Positions 51,421 to 61,476 of a DNA stretch of 64,000 nucleotides are shown here, in pieces (position 1 is the stretch's first letter; each line of letters begins with the position of its first letter). Source of the stretch: Vanilla planifolia. Its lineage: Eukaryota; Streptophyta; Magnoliopsida; Asparagales; Orchidaceae. The stretch spans positions 6,751,501-6,815,500 of the forward strand of contig CM043878.1 of NCBI GenBank assembly GCA_023846275.1, read 5' to 3'. Below the pieces are notes generated by a model. The model had not been told where the DNA came from. It saw only the letters and a program-made list of their open reading frames with translations, and did no database searches. Position numbers and translations under genes: made by a program.

Positions 51421-54318
51421 TCTTAAAAGTACACAAATGCCCTTACTAGGTATTAATCAACATTACAAGACCAGCAACGAAACCGAAATTTAATATTAAC
51501 ATTAACTATATGTTAACATGATATAGTTTTTTTTTTCCATATGGTTAGCCGCGTCATTTTCCAATGGAACATGCTATAATTTTTTTTCCACATGGTCAAG
51601 GGAATATTTATGGTCAACTTTGGGAACAATATATAATTTTATCGATTGTGATAGCATCAAAACATATAATTTATTATTTTTATTTTTGCACACAATTTAG
51701 TAATTTAAAAAATGTCGAGAATTTCAAATTTTGACTTTTTTGGGATGTGTTATATATATAAATATATATGTATATATTCATTTTTACTTTTTTAAATTAT
51801 ATTAATGATATTAATTATTTTAAAAAAATCTTTAAAGTGTTTAAAACTAGTTTAAATATATTAAAATTTTGACCAAAGCCAAAATAAAAACCAACTAAAA
51901 TTGGAAAACCATAGAAATTTGTAAATGAAGTAGGCCATTGAAATCCAAAATCTTGCTCGAGATATGATTTTGAAATTTAAAAGTTAGGAGGATTTTTTAT
52001 GAAAATATATGAACATTATCCATATTATAGAGTCACTAAACCTAGATTAGTCAATCCATAATTACTAACATTTATTTAATTTTATGTGTTTCAAAAATAT
52101 AAATTCATGGTTATTCACTTTTCACATTATTTATAATTTTAACATTATCATTAAACCTTGACTTTAAAAATCTTTCAGAAATTGTTTCTATCACGTAGGT
52201 GCCCCATTTTTCAATTAAGTTGTTATTAGATTTTTTTAATTTATGATGTAGTAATTCGTTTCTCTTCTTAACGTTTGGAAATCATGAAAATTTTAATTCA
52301 TTGATAAAATTAAGAAATATTATTTTAATAAGAAAATTTTCTTTAAAAAAACAACTTATTAGAAAATTTTAATTCATTGATAAAATTAAGAAATATTATT
52401 TTAATAAGAAAATTTTCTTTAAAAAAAGAACTTATTAAAACTACTTAAAAACTATCAACTTGCAAATAAATTTACATTTGAAATGCATCACCAAAATGAA
52501 AATATATTTAACAAATTGAATATTTGGATCATAATTATCTTATAGATTAAATAAAAACAAGTACAATTAATATCATGATAAATATTATATATGTTAATTC
52601 TTTATCACATAAATATTATTAGCATTATTCTCATAAAAGTAAATGAAAAGTAAATTATTTTTTAGGTCAACCAACATGGTCTTGTCATATCTTTCTCTTA
52701 TAGTCCTATGTAGGATCTCATTTTGATTTAAACGTGTTTATAAAAAAAGAAGAGCTTAACACTTGTTCTATAATAATCCTCAATTTTCAACCCATATTAT
52801 AAAGGTTAATCTTAGAATTAAGCAAAAAAGATTATAAAAAGATATAATTAAAATATATCAAATTAATTTCTTAAAATATGTTATTTATATATAAAAGTAT
52901 TAAAATAATTATAAAATATTAAAGAGAATACCATACCATCAAATTTAGTCAAAATATTATTTAGCCATATAGGTAAAATGAATTTGTTGAAACAAACTTA
53001 ATGACATTTGAATTTATAATTTTTGAAGACTTATATAATTTTTTTATAAATTTTTAAAATAATAATTATAATTATAATTATCAAAAGGTTGCTCATGATA
53101 TATTTATAATTTTAAAAATTTTAACTTATATTAAATCTGATTGATAGATGATAGATTTAAAATATGGGAATGTGAAATATGTCATAGTATATTTGTAATT
53201 TCAAAAATTTCAACTTATATCAAATGAGATTAGCAAAGGATATTTTTGTAAGAAATAAAATATCAGAGGGGTGAAATGTTAATTTAGTATTTAAGATATT
53301 TGCTACTACTTTGTGTGAAATGAATGTTGTTTGTTACGCAATAATAATTTAATAAACACTTTTCGACAACAATTATGGACAGATTAAACATATGTGCATT
53401 CGTAGCTAACTTTCTAACTTTTTTGGCATTTTAAAAAAATAATAAATATCCAATGATTGGCCATCGCATTATAAGATATCAATTCTTTTCCTATGCTTGA
53501 GTGTTTATAAGTGAGCAAACCCAAGTGCTCCCATCTCCATCACCATAATTCAACTAAGAGGGAAGAATTCTAATGCAGGATTCTAGCATCCCCAATCATA
53601 TCGTACGTTCCTACAAATTGTATCATATAGTATTACTATGATCCCAATATAGTACGTTTAGTTATATAACTCATTTTTAACACACATCGTACTAAAACAA
53701 TCATCTTAGTGTATAATACGCTATGTTAACTAGTCTTTACACATACGATTAACCTTCCTATGCCATAGTAATGATGCCCTTCATATGAATATAATATAGA
53801 TAATCATTTAGTACAATAACTTCATATCTTCGTTGCTGTCTTATAACCGCAGACCTTTGTATCATACGATGTATGTTGTCGTATTATATTAAGATTTTCT
53901 CATAGTGAATCTAACACTCTCTTCTTTTCCTTCAGCAAACATGACATTACATAACCAGAATATAAATATAAAACTTACCTCACCAACAATATTGAACTTC
54001 TTAGTTATCTTCAAATGGCATAACAGCTCTACCTCCCTTCAGCTTCCCCACAAGAATCATGCTCGATAGAATAATTGAGCTCACCAAAAAATTTCAACAA
54101 CCTTCATAAATGAGATTTAATAGGTTTAGATCTTTGGATGATTAGAGTACAAGCGTAATCAGTTTTGAGACAAGTGGAGTTAATAGATGTAATAAATGTG
54201 GTATATAGCATTAAGGTGGGTGCATATATGTTTAAGCTTACCCAATCACATATTATATATATGAAGAAGTAGACATGTTGTCTAAGATTGCCTCAAAATT
54301 ACTAGAAGTAAAAGTATC
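51421..54318. other. AT-rich intergenic sequence
   Basis: No gene is recognised. It holds a short tandem duplication (52286-52437) and, near 53600-53900, CGTACG / CATCGTAC / CATACGATG words like those at 6.5-7.7 kb. Long AT homopolymer-rich tracts predominate. Confidence 0.4.
52286..52437 (+). repeat. 76-bp tandem duplication, near-perfect
   Basis: GAAAATTTTAATTCATTGAT at 52286 recurs at 52362 with period 76. The copies differ by one or two bases near their ends (AAACAACTTATT versus AAAGAACTTATT), so it is a recent duplication in non-coding DNA. Confidence 0.93.
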
Positions 54319-55014
54319 CTACATGAAGTGTTTCGTGCTAAGGAAATCCCACAAGAGGGGGGGGGGGGGGTGGATTGTGTATTTAAAAATTTTACGAATT
54401 TCGAAATTAAACTTAAAAACCTTTAAGCAAAAGTAAAGATAGTGGAACACACAAATTTTTAAGTGGTTCGACTCAAAACCGAGTCTACGTCCACCTCCAA
54501 CCGGTGTTGGGAAAAATCCACTAAATGCACCGATTACAAGTGAGGTTTTTCCTACGGTTCACCTCGAACCTACTTGGGATTTTTACTACGGCTAATCCCA
54601 AACCTACTTGAGTTTTTACCGGGCTCAACTCAAACCCAGGGCTTTTACACAACTGCCGGGATGCCCTTGCCCCAAAACGAAAAATACGAAAAATTGGCAA
54701 ATAACTTAAGAGAAATAGGAGAAAAGAGGAGGCACACACAATCGACAAATTAGAGGAATAGGAATTGAGAAATAATTGAAAAACCTCTAATTCCAATAGC
54801 TTTCTTGCCGCTTTGCTTTTCGAGCTTGGATGCACCGTTTTTGCTTGATTGCTCGAAATTTGAGATCTGAAATCTTTGGAAAATCTAGCAAAGGTTAAAC
54901 TGAAAAATACATAATTTTTCCCTATTTATAGAGCTTAAATTTGAGCTCTAAAAACACCCCCAACGGCTCCAAAAATTAATTAGCCGTTTGGGCAACGGAC
55001 GGAAAGCAGCCACC

Positions 55015-55319
55015 GTCCGATCCGGGCCCAAAAACGAACGGCGCAGATTGATTTACGCATTTTACCGTTCGGGCTTAATCCAGAGCGTTGGATCCGGGCG
55101 CGTAATCGAACGGCACGGATTAAATCTCGCGATTTCTGTTTACGCGATTTAATCTCGTGCGTAGGATCCGGGCGCTGAATGAACGGCGCCGATTAAACGG
55201 CCGTTCGATTTTGATCTGGAGCGTTGGATCCGCGCGGTGAACGAACGGCGCCGATTAACCTTGCGAAGCAGTCGTTCGAAACAATTCTCGCCCGTTGGAT
55301 CTGGGCGGGCTTGATCTGC

Positions 55320-55322
<3 letters not shown>
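55015..55322 (+). repeat. GC-rich degenerate array, five units of ~72 bp
   Basis: The word GTTGGATCCGGGCG and variants recur near 55015, 55087, 55161, 55223 and 55294 (spacings 72, 74, 62, 71), each followed by GAACGGCGCCGATTAA or a variant. The last unit is cut by the LINE insertion. It is an internal subrepeat of the LTR. Confidence 0.8.
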
Positions 55323-55359
<37 letters not shown>

Positions 55360-55834
55360 GAGCATTTTATTAGGAAGGGAAAGGTACATGACGATCCTAC
55401 TACCAAGAGCGGGAGTTACATGAGACCTAGTTTGCTAAGAGTAAGGACTTCTGCCGCCAGCAGGTGTCCAGTTGACCTATGGTAGTAAAGTTGAACCAGA
55501 AATCTCTGTGTGTCCCAAAGGAATTTATCCGGGGTTGTGATGATACCGTCATACAAAGCCGAGTTCCAGCATTTCCAAGCCATCCAACAGATCGAGGCCG
55601 GGATTGAAAATGCGAGGGAGCTGAGGGATTTTTTGTATGTCCACCAGTTGAAAGTCCGAACGAGGTGAGGAGTCTGACTGCAGATATTCAGGTTACGTTC
55701 AAACCAAATCCAGGTGGGATATGTGACCGAACATTGCCAGAAGATATGCTCAGCAGTGTCAATACAAAGGCAAAAGGGGCATTTTTAGTCCCACACTGCA
55801 GAAATGAAATTGGAGCATTGCTTTATAAGGAATT
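55323..55834 (-). mobile_element. 5'-truncated LINE (L1-type) 3' end with poly(A) tail
   Basis: On the minus strand it carries the C-terminal end of ORF2, a ~60-base 3' UTR with an AATAAAA signal, and a pure 33-base poly(A) tail (T run at 55323-55355 on the given strand). A short target duplication TGCGCC lies at 55317-55322 and 55835-55840. It is inserted into the fifth GC-rich subrepeat of the surrounding solo LTR, so it is younger than that LTR. The intact tail and largely open frame suggest a recent insertion. Confidence 0.85.
55416..55784 (-). pseudogene. LINE ORF2 C-terminus with zf-RVT zinc finger
   Basis: About 122 open codons ending SKLGLM before a TAA (55416-55418). The N-terminal part shows a CPFC...HIFWQC zinc-binding arrangement (zf-RVT, typical of the C-terminus of plant L1 reverse transcriptases). 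It is followed by a Trp-rich region (WIWFER, NWWTYKK, ICWMAWKCWNSAL) as is usual. A TAA at 55785-55787 interrupts the frame just upstream, and the catalytic RT and endonuclease parts are missing through 5' truncation. Confidence 0.85.
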
Positions 55835-56681
55835 TGCGCCCTGTAGCTTTCGAGCCTCTGTGGGGTTGGCTCCCCCCTTCCTTGACCGGGACTTCACCAC
55901 CTGGTTCGGGTTGACTTAGCCAAGCATTGTTCATTGACCGTTGACCGCGTTGCAGTTTGACTTAGCCGGGCAGGCTTGGCTTAGCCAGGCACTGTTGATT
56001 TGACCGTTGACCAGCGCTAGCCGAGCTCCTCTCGGCGGGCTTGGTTCGGCCTCTTCGGGTCAACCAATTTTTTATTTTTAGATTAAATTTTTAATTTCTA
56101 AAAGACCTGAACGGGCTGTTTTCTCGCCGGGTCGACCCGCCCATTGCTACAGTGCATTTTCCCGAGACTTCGGCTGTTTTGGGGTATTTTTGACGAATTT
56201 TTGTGCCAAAAATTTGAATATAAGTGTATAAAAATAATTTTATATTCTTATAGTATTATAAGTTATTTAAATAGCTATGAAAAGAAATTCATGAAAAACA
56301 ATTCTAAAATAATATTTAAAAATCAAAAACCAATGTCTATACATTTTGTCAAATATGCTTGGCCCAAAAATAAAAATTCAGTATTAAATAAATTTAAAAT
56401 ATTTTTAAATGTTAATACTACTAGTGTGCCTCATAATCTTAAAGTTTGGACATATCAAATTCAAGAGAAATAAAAAGAAATTCAATTATAAAAAATCTTG
56501 TGCATGTCTCAAATTTTTTTGAAGTATGCCATGACCTCAAGGCCCTTAGAGACCATTATTTTAGACATCTAAAATACATGGCTTGATTTAATTAATTATT
56601 AACAATTTTACTTAAAATCAAGCCCAAATAAAATATACACATTTATGCTTGACTCATCAAACACAAGGGTGTAACACTACA

Positions 56682-57149
56682 CCTCGACTGGTGGGTGTAG
56701 GGATAATGCAAATCATGGACCATGACCATTACAGGTAGTGCGGCCAAGGGCGGAGCAACAAATAGAGGAGTTAGGTCTACATTTAATCCACAGTATACAA
56801 CAAAGGGTGCCATACTCGATTGATGTTATTACAAGTATGCTCTTACATATTTTTATTCTATTTAATTATAAAGAATATAGTTACTTGCTAAATGACATGA
56901 GCACACTATATTTGCAAGGTTTACTTATTTCTATTTTCTTTAACTATAGAGCTTCTAATTCCTTTCTCTTCACTTATATATTAAGTTAACTAAATGTGAA
57001 AGAGTTATTGATGGTAAAATGTTTGATGAAAATAATATCCAAGTAGAATACTTCTTTAAGGATGAGATGTCAAGGGAAAGAAGTTTTAAGTATTATTAAA
57101 TATCTTATCCATAATAGAGTTTGATGTTATTTTTGTTATGAATTAGCAA
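56682..57149. other. Short intergenic stretch between solo LTR and gypsy relic
   Basis: It starts with a small hairpin-prone sequence: CTACACC at 56677 is the inverse of GGTGTAG nearby at 56694-56700. The frame 56738-56989 (83 aa) has no recognisable content. Part may be decayed gypsy gag. Confidence 0.35.
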
Positions 57150-58216
57150 TTTAATCACAAAATGAAAATAGATTGAGATGAAAAGTAGATTGAAATTCAA
57201 ATCCTTGGAGAAGATACGTTAATTTCTTTTAACAAGGGAAGTAAAATTCCTCAAATATCTATGCTCAAAGCATAGAAATTTCTTAGCAAAGAACATGAAG
57301 GGTGATTGGTGTCTATCATGGATTTGGATAAGAAATTTTGCCAAACTTCAAAAATATCAGTGGTTTAAGAATATTTAGATATTTTCCTAGAAGAGTTGCC
57401 AAATTTACCTCTTAATAGGGAAATTAAATTTGAAATTCAATTAATACAAGGTGCCAAGCCAATTTCTAAAGCTCATTATCACATAGCACCCACAAAAATT
57501 TAAGAACTCAAGTTATTGGTTCCATAATTATTAGATAAAGGGTTCATCAGATCAAGTGCATCCTTATAGGGTGAGCCATATTTTTTTTTGTGAAAATAAA
57601 AATGATAGTATTCACATATGAATTAACTACTTAGAAATTAATATAATTACCATAAAACACAAGTATCAATCACCCTATATTAATGATTTATTTGATCAAT
57701 TATAAAGATTAATGTATTCTCAAAAATTGATTTATGATGTAGATATCATCAATTAAAAATTAGGCCAAAATATGTTCCTAAGAATGCATTTAGGACCAAG
57801 TATAGGCACTATGAATTTTTATTGACATTATTTTGGAGTAAAGAATACACTTATAACCTTTATAGATTTAATAAACACAATATTCAAGGGATTCTTGGAT
57901 TAGTTCACCATTGTATTTATTGATATATTGATTTATTCTAAATCCCTTGAAGAATAGATTATACATCTACATTTGGCGTTACAAACATTAAGATAGAATC
58001 AATTATATGTCAAATTCTCTAGTTGTGAAATCTAGCAATCAAAAGTTATGCTCTTAGGGCACATGGTTAGTATCAAAGGAATTATTATTGATCTATAAGA
58101 AATCTTAACTATCGTAGATTATTCAAGGCCTACTTTAGTAATAAAGGTCAGAACTTTCTTAAGTTTGATAGGATACGATAAGAAGTTTTTTAAGGAATTC
58201 TCTCGATTCACATCCT
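57150..58216 (+). pseudogene. Ty3/gypsy reverse transcriptase relic, truncated
   Basis: Frame-hopping translation matches the RT region of plant gypsy elements. IKFEIQLIQGAKPISKAHY lies near 57424. LLDKGFIRSSASL follows. VFSKIDL and YHQLKIRPK lie near 57715-57770, AFRTKYRHYEFL near 57785-57820, and the RNase H linker near 58150 (LSLIGYDKKF, FKEFSRFTSLL). Similarity ends abruptly at 58217, where repeat R2 begins. Stops are frequent. It has the same type of sequence as the 8.5-12.8 kb relic but is a separate copy. Confidence 0.8.
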
Positions 58217-60617
58217 TATTGTGTATTTACTTATTGTTTAATGAGATATATTTATGTCTTAAGAGTTAACATAGATGAAAACTCATTAATTGAGTATGCC
58301 TTGATTGGCTATTCATCATGATTATTTGTTAACTTGTATGTTATATATTAGACTTCATATTATTGACAGTTAATATGCATGTTCATATTGTATGTCTTCA
58401 TATAAATAATATAAGAAAAAGATGGTAATATAAAGAGACAAATAGGCTTTACATGGAAATAACACATAACAAAATGATTGCAATTGCTATTATCTAGAAA
58501 AAATGGGCTTTATATAGGAAATTCTATGGAATAATGGCAAAAAGTATAAGAGGTATTGAATAAGATATATTACATCACAAAAAGGATTCACACTCAGATT
58601 AATGCTATACACAATGGAATACCTAAATATGTGAGCAATATAATTGATAACCTAAGAATTGGTAAGAGATAAATTGGATCATAAGATAAACAAACTTTGT
58701 ATGGTTAACAGATAGTCTTAAAGAGGGACCATAAGAAAAGTGGTTTGGTTATAAAGGAAACTACAGATGGCTCAAAAAGGGTTATAACCATTTCATGATA
58801 TGGAATCTTTGTTTGTTGTAATGCTTGTTCATCACGATACCTAAATTGGTTGTGCTATGGATTTGACATTCAACATGGCCTTAAATTTCTAATGTTTTGT
58901 ATGTATTATGAATGCACATTATATGATTCAAGATGAATAATGAGTTGGGTTGAACACTTAGTATGATTATTAGTTTTTGAACTGAATTAGTACAAATAAT
59001 GTAATAAGAATTTGAGACATTTAAAAATCGTAATGACGAGTTGTTACAATAACGACGTGGACTTTTAATATTTCTTTAATATTCTTCTATGATAACTAGC
59101 ATGCTTGGTTCTATCATTTCTTTTGCATTGAAATAATAGTTAAATGTTTGAAATATTTGGTATCTTTATAATTATAAAAATAATTGTTTAAGTATGGTTA
59201 CAAAGTGGCATCAAAGAATACTTTTATTTATGTTGATGCGTTAATAATTGATTATAATTGGGAATAAATGGATTATAATTGATAATAAATAGAGTTGGGT
59301 GTCACAATATGGTAGTCAATGTACAAATTTTTCTTAATCTCCTCCTTTTTTGTTTATTGAAGATAACTTTTTCAATGCTAATGTTAAAATATTGTCATAT
59401 TGACCATCAATAACAACATCAAAAATTAAAAGAAAATTACAAATTTCTTATTAATCTAGTAGCATTTTGTCCTTACAATAACAATTATAGATTTATTATA
59501 TAGGGTTCCCCTACTTCCCAAATGCTCCTTGATAAGAAATTGTTGAGAAAATTAAAGCAATAGTCAAATTTAAACATTCCTTAAACAACGTAATAGAATA
59601 AGGTAAAAATAATGTAAAATCCTACATCTTGATACTTGTAGTTCATTTTCTCTTAGCTTTAAGGTTATATAAAAGTGTTAAGCATGATGTTAGAATCAAA
59701 TTGGGCATGCAAGATTTGTCTTGTTGTACATTGAGTATTACGTATCGTACGCCAAACTTAGCATAGGGTATGTTGAGGCTAGACATATACTATGTTTGAG
59801 CAAGGAGAATTGTGAATAAATAGTTTTTGTATATAATGAATGACAAATGAAATTTAGCAAGCATGCTATTGGCATCAAAGGGATAACATTGTATTGATTT
59901 GTGCATAATGTTATTATGTTGGAAATTAAGAAGAAAAGAAGAATGGAAAAGAATATTTGAGAGATTGAATAACTGAATTAAATTAATTATAATTTAAGGT
60001 AGTGCTTATATTCATGAAAATATATGAATTAAGTATACATTGTTTTATTATACATATGTGTTGTACTAGTTAATGCAAAAAATATAGTTGATTTAATGAT
60101 ATACAAGCTATAAGCATAGGATTGTTATATATATATATGTTGTATTTTATTTGATAGACATATTAGAATATAAACAAAGAAAAGAAAATAATATAGTTAA
60201 GTTATATAAGTCTTATGTGACATCATCTATGATAATATAATATCAGATGATAAAATGATATAATAATTTACTATGATATGATAAAATATATTATCCCATG
60301 ACTATCATTAGATATGATTTGGCCACTAACACATATATAAGGCTTAATAAATGACATTAGAGACATCATTTCAATTACCAATAGTTATTAATATAAGATT
60401 TAATTTATTGAACTCTATTTTTGTTAATACTTTATACAAAGCCTGATGAGCAAAAATAATATGATTTAGATGATTGATAAATAATGATATACTTTCATAT
60501 TGAGATTTAGATATGAGATAATACGATACCAAATAGGGATATGATGTTTTGATTTATGGAGATGAGATAATAATCAATTTTGAAAATGAGATTCTTGTAT
60601 ATTAAAAATATTATAAG
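58217..60617 (+). repeat. Repeat R, copy 2 (2.4 kb, upstream of the second gene)
   Basis: Collinear with 36963-39570 in intron 1 of the first gene, with moderate divergence and several indels (2,401 versus 2,608 bases). Its left end abuts a truncated gypsy RT relic and its right end lies ~80 bases from the upstream region of the second gene. Because the flanks differ at the two sites, R was either mobile or carried by separate rearrangements. Confidence 0.85.
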
Positions 60618-60699
60618 CTAATGTTTTAATCCTCTTACATTAAAACAAGTTTTGTGAGTGTTCAATTTGATTTTTTTTTCTTTAATTTTGCATTGAGTT

Positions 60700-61331
60700 T
60701 TCATTCTTATTTGGTTGGCTGTTAACTCCATCATTCTTGCATGTTAAAACAATGTCATTGTTATTCTTCTTGGTTCTTTTTGACATGTGCAAGAACCTTA
60801 AGCATAACACTAGTTAATTTGTAAATATATCAAATCATGCTTTTAACCTTATCTATATTGAAGATCCAATATTAAATCACATCTTATTTATATTTTCATA
60901 ACTTGATTGGGTCTTTAAGAATTTCATGTCAATGTTCTTGGTTTTTGCATGAGACCCAAGTTTCAAGTAGTATTAATCTATTTTTATTTAAAAATTATCA
61001 AAAGCTTGTATGAAAACTTGGTTTTAGAGAGTTTTTGTAGTTTCAATCAAAACCTAGTCAAGGTTATTTTGGTTTTGAACAAGGTTTAGTAATCTTTTTT
61101 TTTTTTTGAAATAACAAATATATAAAATGCATACAAATTCCTCTGATGCTCATTAAGCTATTGCCATTAAACATAGGATTAATTCCTACTGAGCGAAGCT
61201 TGTGCATACAAATTAGTTTATAGCAAAATGGATAGTATTGCCTTTAAAGTAATTTGTCATTATATGTATTTTTTTAATATTTTTATTATTTTATTACTCC
61301 AATTAAACTACCTACCACTCCATATTTATAG
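60700..61331 (+). promoter_or_regulatory. Upstream region of the second beta-glucosidase (copy U2)
   Basis: Homologous to 30932-31740 and to the orphan copy at 50213-51160 (GCATTGAGTTTTCATTC, ATCAAATCATGCTTTTAACC, AGTTTCAAGTAGTATTAATC, TTAAGCTATTGCCATTAAAC). It lacks about 250 bases present in U1 between GGATAGTATTG and AAGTAATTTGTCAT. The lost part contains the CTCGAGCC / GAAGAAGACGCTCACC segment of the first gene. The TATA candidate TATTTATAG is at 61323-61331, 146 bases before the ATG. Confidence 0.6.
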
Positions 61332-61353
61332 TTTCTTATATATTCGTTTATCT

Positions 61354-61403
61354 TACATACATACATACATACATACATACATCTATATATATATATATAT
61401 ATA
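61354..61403 (+). repeat. (ACAT)n and (AT)n microsatellite in the second gene's leader
   Basis: About seven ACAT units (61354-61381) run into an AT tract (61384-61403). They lie between the TATA candidate and the start codon, so they would be transcribed as leader. The first gene has no such array at this position. Confidence 0.9.
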
Positions 61404-61404
61404 G

Positions 61405-61413
61405 ATGAACTGA
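61405..61413 (+). promoter_or_regulatory. Two-codon upstream ORF (ATG AAC TGA)
   Basis: It lies 72 bases upstream of the main start codon and downstream of the TATA candidate, so it would be in the mRNA leader if transcription starts near 61355. The first gene has no ATG in the corresponding leader. The main ATG here also has C at -3 rather than the G of the first gene. Together these predict weaker translation; this is inference. Confidence 0.45.
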
Positions 61414-61476
61414 GGTTGGTAGGAGTGAGCTGCAAAACTCGAGCTTTTTTGGCAGGTAGAGAAGAAGACGGAGCTC

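Larger units (their letters stand above)
54324..56676. mobile_element. Second solo LTR, interrupted by a LINE
   Basis: The boundaries proposed are TGAAGTGTTT at 54324 and GGGTGTAACA ending at 56676 (TG...CA), flanked by the identical pentamer CTACA at 54319-54323 and 56677-56681. Composition is GC-rich and quite unlike the flanks. It holds a 14-base G run (54357-54370), a GGTTCGACTCAAAACCGAGTC-like region, and a 72-bp-period array. Without the LINE it is about 1.83 kb. Orientation is uncertain: the inverse of the right end, TGTTACACCCT, resembles the start of the 16-kb solo LTR, while the AAGAGGGGGGG motif recalls LTRs of SIRE-type copia elements. No internal coding region is attached. Boundaries were chosen by searching for a matching pentamer, so they are less certain than for the first solo LTR. 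Confidence 0.68.

Noticed and set aside
54460-54490. GGTTCGACTC as a tRNA T-arm
   Set aside because: No acceptor stem, D-arm or anticodon arm can be folded around it; it is part of the LTR.
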